A stretch of DNA of 64,000 bases, from assembly GCF_043197795.1 (NCBI RefSeq), contig NZ_JBICTU010000015.1, positions 62,001-126,000 of the forward strand, in the 5' to 3' direction. The notes beneath the pieces are model-generated. The model had not been told where the DNA came from, made no database searches, and saw only the letters and a program-made list of their open reading frames with translations. A program made the position numbers and the translations under genes. Below, piece by piece: positions 59,145 to 64,000 of the stretch; the first letter of the stretch is position 1, and every line of letters starts with the position of its first letter. This DNA is from Sphaerisporangium sp040649355 (GTDB lineage Bacteria; Actinomycetota; Actinomycetes; Streptosporangiales; Streptosporangiaceae).

Positions 59145-60319
59145 TTGATCACCATCGACGACAGGTAGCCGGAAAGGTTACGGGCGACCTCCTCAACGGA
59201 GTCGCCGCCGAACTTCTCGACGGCCGCGTCGGCGAGCACCAGCGCGACCATCGCCTCAGCGACGATACCGGCGGCCGGAACCGCGCACACATCCGACCTC
59301 TGGTTGATGGCCTTGGCGGGCTCGCCGGTGAGCACGTCGACCGTGGAGAGCGCGCGGGGCACGGTGGAGATCGGCTTCATCGCGGCGCGCACCCGCAGCG
59401 GCTCGCCGTTGGTCATGCCGCCCTCGACGCCTCCGGCGCGGTTGGTGACGCGGCGGACGCCCTCGGCGGTGTTCTCGATCTCGTCGTGGGCCTGGGAGCC
59501 CCGCCGCCGCGCGGTGTCGAACCCGTCGCCGACGCCGACGCCCTTGATCGCCTGGATGCCCATGAGCGCCCCCGCGAGCCGCGAGTCGAGGCGCCGGTCC
59601 CAGTGGACATAGCTTCCGAGGCCCGGCGGCAGGCCGTACGCGACGACCTCGACCACCCCGCCGAGCGTGTCGCCTTCGCGCTTCGCGGTGTCGATCTCCT
59701 CGATCATCGCCGCGCCGGCCTCCGGATCGAGGCAGCGCGCCGGGTGCTCGTCGACGGCGGCGAGCTGGCCGGGCGCGGGGATGAGGCCGTCCGGGGCCTC
59801 GGCGGTGCCGATGGCGATGACGTGGCTGACGATGTCGACGCCGAGCGCCTGCTTGAGGAAGTTGCGCGCGACCTGGCCGAGAGCGACCCGGGCGGCGGTC
59901 TCGCGGGCGCTGGCCCTGTCGAGGATCGGGCGGGCGTCGTCGAAGCCGTACTTCTGCATGCCGGACAGGTCGGCGTGGCCGGGACGCGGGCGCGACAGGG
60001 GGGCGTTGCGGGCCTGGGCCGCCAGGAGGCCGGGGTCGACCGGGTCGGCCGCCATCACGGTCTCCCACTTGGGCCACTCGGTGTTGCCCACGCGGATCGC
60101 GACCGGGCTGCCCAGCGTGCGGCCGTGACGCACGCCGCCGACGATCGTCACCTCATCCTGCTCGAACTTCATCCGCGCGCCGCGGCCGTAACCCAGGCGG
60201 CGTCTCGCCAGGGCCTGCTCCACGTCGGCGGTCGTCACTTCGACTCCGGCGGGCATCCCCTCAAGGATCGCGACGAGCTCGGGGCCGTGGGACTCACCTG
60301 CGGTCAACCAGCGCAACAT
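59141..60319 (-). CDS. aroC: Chorismate synthase
   Basis: This 392-residue FMN-dependent enzyme makes chorismate from EPSP. Start ATG 60319 gives MLRWLTAGESHGPELVAILEGMPAG; RRRLGYGRGARM, the RPGHADLSGMQKYGFDDARPILDRASARETAARVALG block and the GGVEGGMTNGEPLRVRAAMKPI block are diagnostic. It opens the aroC-aroK-aroB-aroQ-SGNH operon. Confidence 0.96.
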   Translation of the reverse strand: MLRWLTAGESHGPELVAILEGMPAGVEVTTADVEQALARRRLGYGRGARMKFEQDEVTIVGGVRHGRTLGSPVAIRVGNTEWPKWETVMAADPVDPGLLAAQARNAPLSRPRPGHADLSGMQKYGFDDARPILDRASARETAARVALGQVARNFLKQALGVDIVSHVIAIGTAEAPDGLIPAPGQLAAVDEHPARCLDPEAGAAMIEEIDTAKREGDTLGGVVEVVAYGLPPGLGSYVHWDRRLDSRLAGALMGIQAIKGVGVGDGFDTARRRGSQAHDEIENTAEGVRRVTNRAGGVEGGMTNGEPLRVRAAMKPISTVPRALSTVDVLTGEPAKAINQRSDVCAVPAAGIVAEAMVALVLADAAVEKFGGDSVEEVARNLSGYLSSMVIK

Positions 60320-60371
60320 GATGACAAGTCTTCCATGCACGGCCCAGTGCCATCGCCCGCCCATGAACCGA

Positions 60372-61169
60372 TCAGCGAAGGACCGCCGCGAGGGCTCCGA
60401 GGAGGATGAACGGCCCAAGGGGGAACTGGCTCTGGAGAGTGCCCCTGCGGGTGATCAGCAGCGCGACGGCGTAGAGCGCGCCGAGGAACTGCCCGCCGAC
60501 CGCGCAGACGATCCAGGGGTCCAGGCCGAGCGCGCCGGTCAGCATCCCGGCGAGCCCGGCGAGCTTGACGTCGCCGAGGCCGAGCGCGCCGGGCCGTACG
60601 AACCACAGGACCGCGTAGACGCCGGCCAGCGCGAGACCGCCGAGCAGCCCGGCGACCAGGTGGCCCGTGGGGACGAGCAGGAGGGCGATGATCGGGTAGG
60701 ACGGCAGCGTGATGGCGTCCGGCAGCCGCTGGGTCCGCCAGTCGATCACCGCGAGCGCGCACCCGGCCACCGCCGCGTACGACCAGGCGGCGAGCGCGGG
60801 GGTCCACGCGAGCCTCCAGGCGACCAGGGCGCAGGCGGCGGCGGTGCCCAGCTCGATCAGCGGCGGCCACGCGGGCACGGGCACGGCGCGAACCGCGCGG
60901 CCGAACGCCTGACGAGCCTCCACCCGGTACGCCCGCCGCCGCTCAGTGAAATCGAGCTCCGGGGCATCGAGCCGCGGGGCGTCGAGCTCAGGGGCGTCGA
61001 GCTTCGAGGCATCGAGCTCAGGGCTGTCGAGCTTCGAGGTGTCGAGCTTCGGGGTGTCGAGCTTCGGGGTGTCGAACTCCGGGGCCGGGCCGAAGCCGCC
61101 CGCCAGGACGCGGACATAGACGCCCGCGAGAAGCCCCAGAAGGGCCGCCCCCGCGACGATGAAACCCAC
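60372..61169 (-). CDS. A24-family prepilin-peptidase-like membrane protein with pentapeptide repeat insert
   Basis: This 265-residue protein starts at GTG 61169. About seven helices are visible. The two catalytic aspartates of A24 peptidases are in VIDWRTQRLPDAIT and LGLGDVKLAG. The N-terminal Cys-rich methylase domain of full prepilin peptidases is missing, so it would be a short, peptidase-only form. After the first helix is an insert of eight pentapeptides (LD(T/A/S)(P/S)(K/E/R)), residues 32-71, that is absent from the family and looks to be a recent repeat expansion. It precedes aroC; no pilin gene is seen in the window. Confidence 0.82.
   Translation of the reverse strand: MGFIVAGAALLGLLAGVYVRVLAGGFGPAPEFDTPKLDTPKLDTSKLDSPELDASKLDAPELDAPRLDAPELDFTERRRAYRVEARQAFGRAVRAVPVPAWPPLIELGTAAACALVAWRLAWTPALAAWSYAAVAGCALAVIDWRTQRLPDAITLPSYPIIALLLVPTGHLVAGLLGGLALAGVYAVLWFVRPGALGLGDVKLAGLAGMLTGALGLDPWIVCAVGGQFLGALYAVALLITRRGTLQSQFPLGPFILLGALAAVLR
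60957..61076 (-). repeat. Eight 15-bp tandem repeats inside the prepilin-peptidase-like gene
   Basis: Exactly eight 15-bp units encode residues 32-71 (FDTPK, LDTPK, LDTSK, LDSPE, LDASK, LDAPE, LDAPR, LDAPE). The unit core on the plus strand is GGGGCGTCGAGCT or close to it. Length of the array is a multiple of 15, so frame is preserved. Confidence 0.92.
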
Positions 61170-61189
61170 CCGCCGACCTTACGGGGATC

Positions 61190-61765
61190 TCAGCTCGGCG
61201 TACGCCGGAAGTGGCGGAGAAGCCCGCGTTTGGGGGTGGGAAGCCGTGCGACGGTCACCTCGGCGTGCTCCGACAGCCCGCGCAGCAGGGCCTGGATGCT
61301 CTCCTCCTCCGCCGTGACCTGCCCGATGGAGGCCAGGGCGTGCAGCATGGCGCCCTCGATCGCGAACGGCACAGGACCGGCCACGTCGATCACCACGGCG
61401 GCGGCCTTCTCGCCGAGCGCGGCACGGCAGACCTGCGGGGTCACGGCCTGGATGGGCCGGGCGTCGGCGCGCCAGAGCTTCAACGACGCGGCCCCGGTGA
61501 ACGCGGGGACCGCCTTCCTGCCGTCGGCGCCGACCAGCACCGGCAGGGCCATCTCGCTTTCCTTCTCCTGCTTGAGCCCGTGCTCGCCGACCTCGGACTC
61601 CGTCAGCAGGGCCACGACGGGCACGAGCAGGCGCGCCGTGCTCAGGGCCGACATCACACCGGCGGAGTCGGCCTCACCGGTGGCGAAGGCGGCCAGCGCC
61701 GCTGAGACGGACGCGTCGGCGCTGCCGTCGTCATCGGGGACCAGAGGCTGCGGAATGCTGGGCAC
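61190..61765 (-). CDS. SseB-like protein
   Basis: From GTG 61765 this encodes 191 residues. Residues about 20-130 (LVPVVALLTESE, LPVLVGADGRKAVPAFTGAASLKLW) resemble the SseB N-terminal domain. The rest includes VVIDVAGPVPFAIEGAMLHALA. Function in actinomycetes is unknown. It lies between the A24-like gene and the amidohydrolase gene. Confidence 0.72.
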   Translation of the reverse strand: MPSIPQPLVPDDDGSADASVSAALAAFATGEADSAGVMSALSTARLLVPVVALLTESEVGEHGLKQEKESEMALPVLVGADGRKAVPAFTGAASLKLWRADARPIQAVTPQVCRAALGEKAAAVVIDVAGPVPFAIEGAMLHALASIGQVTAEEESIQALLRGLSEHAEVTVARLPTPKRGLLRHFRRTPS

Positions 61766-61887
61766 GACCCGCGAGCCTACCCGCCGTCGCGACCCCACCG
61801 CGTCATCGGCGGGTGCTCCCACCCTGGGCGCGTGGCGGGGGCGCGGTTCGCCCCGCCACGCGCCCCCGTACCCACGGGACCCGGGCT

Positions 61888-62994
61888 TCAGCCGAGGTCG
61901 GCGATGGCGGCCACGGGGCCGCCGCCCGAGGGGCCCTGGTGGACGGCCGCGACCGAGACGAACACGGCCGGGTCGCCGGTGACGCTGGCGGCCACGCCGC
62001 CGACCGTGGCCTTGATCTGCCGGTGCCAGTGCACGTCGGAGTCGTCGAGCATGATGTTCCTGCGCCCGCGCACCCGTCCGCTGGGGTCGGCCTCGCACTT
62101 CATGAACACGTTGACGAGCTTGTCGCCGAGGTCGCTCGGGTGCGGGCGGTCGGGCAGCTCGATGCCGCTCCCGCGGATCGCCTCCCAGATGCCGTCGGCG
62201 TCCAGCGCGTCCTTCATCACGCTGTGCCCGATGCGGTAGCGACCGCCGATGCCCCGCACGTTGCCGACCACGACGATCTGCGCGCGGTCGAGCTCGACGC
62301 CGGAGGAGCACGAGGCGACGCTGGAGTAGAGGGACAGATCCTTGTGGATCTGGTCGGCCGAGGGCATCTCGATCTCGCCGAGCGCCACCGCGATGCCAAG
62401 GGCGGTCGTGGAGTTGGAGATGTCCATGGACGGGCCGGTGTCCTCGATCACCACCTCCTGGCCGCGCGACTTCGCGTCGGTGATCGTGGCCAGGGTCAGC
62501 AGCGGCGTCTTGGTCTGCACGTAGTGGACGTCGGCCGGATCCTCGATCCCCGCGATCTTCATGGCCTCGCGCACGCCGGCGGCGACCTTCTCCACCATGG
62601 CGGGGCGGCCGATGTCCTCGGGCAGGATGACGTCGCTCATCGCGACCCCGACCGAGACGCGCGGCTCGTCCGAAGGCTCGACGCCCGAGGGGTCCACGGA
62701 GGCGAAGATCGTGGCGTGCGGGCTCAGCACGCCGTCGGTACCGCCCGACCACACCAGCGGCACCTGCGCGGCCTCCTCGGGCGTACGGGTGCCCTTGGCG
62801 ACGAGCACCTCGCGGAAGGCGCGGTCGGCGAGGATCCGGGTGTAGTCGTTGACGCCGCCGTTGCCCTCGGTCTTGCCGATCACGGCGAGCACCCGGTCGG
62901 CCTCGATCACCCCGTCGTCGATGAGTTTCGCGAGCCCGGAGGCGTCGGTGACGCTCTCGATGGCGACCTTGCGCACCTCGATCGGATCCGGCAT
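61888..62994 (-). CDS. Ring-opening amidohydrolase (barbiturase/cyanuric acid hydrolase family)
   Basis: This 368-residue enzyme belongs to the cyanuric acid amidohydrolase/barbiturase (AtzD/Bar) fold, three homologous repeats each supplying a Ser-Lys pair. Recognised blocks are IGKTEGNGGVNDYTR, WSGGTDGVLSPHATIF, SSVASCSSGVELDRAQIVVVGN and HQGPSGGGPVAAIA. It hydrolyses an amide bond in a cyclic ureide (cyanurate or barbiturate). The downstream consequence would be ureido compounds. A carbamate kinase gene is directly upstream on the same strand. Confidence 0.9.
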   Translation of the reverse strand: MPDPIEVRKVAIESVTDASGLAKLIDDGVIEADRVLAVIGKTEGNGGVNDYTRILADRAFREVLVAKGTRTPEEAAQVPLVWSGGTDGVLSPHATIFASVDPSGVEPSDEPRVSVGVAMSDVILPEDIGRPAMVEKVAAGVREAMKIAGIEDPADVHYVQTKTPLLTLATITDAKSRGQEVVIEDTGPSMDISNSTTALGIAVALGEIEMPSADQIHKDLSLYSSVASCSSGVELDRAQIVVVGNVRGIGGRYRIGHSVMKDALDADGIWEAIRGSGIELPDRPHPSDLGDKLVNVFMKCEADPSGRVRGRRNIMLDDSDVHWHRQIKATVGGVAASVTGDPAVFVSVAAVHQGPSGGGPVAAIADLG

Positions 62995-63077
62995 ATCTCC
63001 TACCTCTCAGTCATTCCAGTAATCGCAGTCATCTGGTCCATCACGCATCGAATCAGCACGGCTCACGCCGTCGTCGG

Positions 63078-63986
63078 TCACGGCTCGACGATGGTGCCGA
63101 CGTCGCCGGTCAGCGCCCCGCCGATGTGCTCCAGTGAGGTGATCACCGCCCGGCCTCCGCTTTCCGCGAACCGCAGCGCCGCCTCCACCTTGGGGCCCAT
63201 GCTGCCACTCGCGAAGTGCCCGGCCGCCTGAAGCGCGCGCATCTCCCCGAGGCTCACCCGGCCGATCGGGCGGGCGCCGGGCGTGCCGAACCCGGCGACG
63301 GCCCCCGGAACGTCGGTCGCGAGGACGAGCACGGTCGCCCGTACGGCGGGTGCGAGCACGGCGGCCGCGGTGTCCTTGTCGACCACGGCCTCGACACCGC
63401 CGAGCGACCCGTCGGCGCGGCGGACGACGGGCACTCCCCCGCCTCCGGCGACGACCACCGTGTAACCCGCGTCCATCAGGGTGAGGGCGGCGGGCGCGTC
63501 GAGGATCTCCACGGGGCGCGGCGAGGCCACGACCCGCCGGAAGCCCCTGCCGGGGAATTCGAGCCAGGTCTGCCCCAGCTCCTCGAACCTGCGCGCCTCG
63601 GCCTCGGTGAAGTACCTGCCGATGGGCTTGACCGGGTTCGTGAACGCCGGATCGCCGGCGTCCACGAGCGTCCGGGTCACCACCACGGCCGTACGGTCGC
63701 CGAGCGCGTTGAGGATCAGCACGCCGATCGTCGCCTGGGTCTGCGCGCCGCACCAGTCGAGCGGCACCGGGGGCACCACGTCGGCCGCGAGCTGGTTCTT
63801 CAGGAGCAGGTTGCCCACCTGGGGGCCGTTGCCGTGCGTCAGGATCACCTGGTGGCCCTGGGAGATCAGCGCGGCGACATGCGCCATCGCCCCTTCGACG
63901 GCACACCGCTGATCGACCGGCGAGGCGCTGCCGTCGGGCGCGGTCATCGCGTTGCCGCCGAGAGCGATCAGTACGCGTTCACCCAC
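63078..63986 (-). CDS. arcC: Carbamate kinase
   Basis: This 302-residue amino-acid-kinase-fold enzyme makes ATP and carbamate from carbamoyl phosphate or the reverse. Motifs are IALGGNAM, LTHGNGPQVGNLLL, DWCGAQTQATIG, VVAGGGGVPV and the C-terminal SMGPKVEAALRF. Start is GTG 63986, 14 bases from the window edge. It is probably co-transcribed with the ring-opening amidohydrolase (83-base gap), suggesting degradation of ureides with substrate-level ATP production. OXTCase-type genes (fdrA and others) could lie beyond the right edge. Confidence 0.93.
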   Translation of the reverse strand: MGERVLIALGGNAMTAPDGSASPVDQRCAVEGAMAHVAALISQGHQVILTHGNGPQVGNLLLKNQLAADVVPPVPLDWCGAQTQATIGVLILNALGDRTAVVVTRTLVDAGDPAFTNPVKPIGRYFTEAEARRFEELGQTWLEFPGRGFRRVVASPRPVEILDAPAALTLMDAGYTVVVAGGGGVPVVRRADGSLGGVEAVVDKDTAAAVLAPAVRATVLVLATDVPGAVAGFGTPGARPIGRVSLGEMRALQAAGHFASGSMGPKVEAALRFAESGGRAVITSLEHIGGALTGDVGTIVEP

Positions 63987-64000
63987 AGCCCGAAGCTATC

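Overview
The window is very GC-rich DNA with strong third-position GC, frequent GTG and TTG starts, ATGA/GTGA stop-start overlaps and actinobacterial gene families (MsiK-type sugar ATPase, long-form RmlA, DUF4012, LPXTG protein, Tyr-rich disordered protein). It looks like the chromosome of a filamentous actinomycete, plausibly Streptosporangiaceae or a relative; that assignment is inferred from style and gene content only. No rRNA, tRNA, CRISPR, transposase or phage gene was seen.

Layout. 1-4.4 kb: a truncated FtsH-like membrane AAA+ ATPase with a lipoprotein, a pirin and a short-chain dehydrogenase. 4.4-41 kb: a large surface-polysaccharide island of about 27 genes. 41-48.5 kb: a sugar-importer ATPase divergent from a LacI regulator, glutathione peroxidase, a secreted transglycosylase-like protein, a TetR / diiron ferritin-like pair, two DUF202 membrane proteins and a lipoprotein. 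48.5-53.7 kb: Gfo/Idh/MocA oxidoreductase, CPA1 Na+/H+ antiporter, and a Tyr/Pro/Gly-rich repetitive protein. 53.8-56.1 kb: DinG-type helicase. 56.2-61.2 kb: shikimate operon aroC-aroK-aroB-aroQ with a trailing SGNH hydrolase, preceded by a prepilin-peptidase-like gene. 61.2-64 kb: SseB-like protein, barbiturase / cyanuric acid hydrolase family enzyme and carbamate kinase.

The polysaccharide island. Sugar supply: RmlA and RmlB give dTDP-4-keto-6-deoxyglucose. A WecE-type aminotransferase and a WecD-type acyltransferase would turn it into dTDP-Fuc4NAc. A nucleotide-sugar dehydrogenase gives a UDP-HexNAcA, and two NAD-dependent epimerase-type enzymes act on further NDP-sugars. A WecA/MraY-family phosphotransferase would load the first sugar on undecaprenyl phosphate. 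One ArnC/DPM-like GT2, three GT4 enzymes and a GT-C-like membrane protein add or transfer sugars. A Wzx-type flippase, a Wzy-like polytopic protein, a BY-kinase co-polymerase and a low-molecular-weight tyrosine phosphatase form an export and length-control module. Asparagine synthase, a fatty-acid-desaturase-family protein and three methyltransferases are candidate decorating enzymes. DUF4012 and LPXTG proteins close the island.

Three secreted proteins interrupt the sugar genes. Two have ice-binding-type DUF3494 domains (one also carries two DUF4082 domains), and a 1245-residue protein joins an N,N-dimethylformamidase-like domain, an Ig-like domain and three DUF4082 domains. DUF4082 links the last two. 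The most interesting reading is a matrix-assembly locus in which a polysaccharide and DUF3494/DUF4082 surface proteins are made together; this is inference. Family calls rest on motif recognition without database searches.
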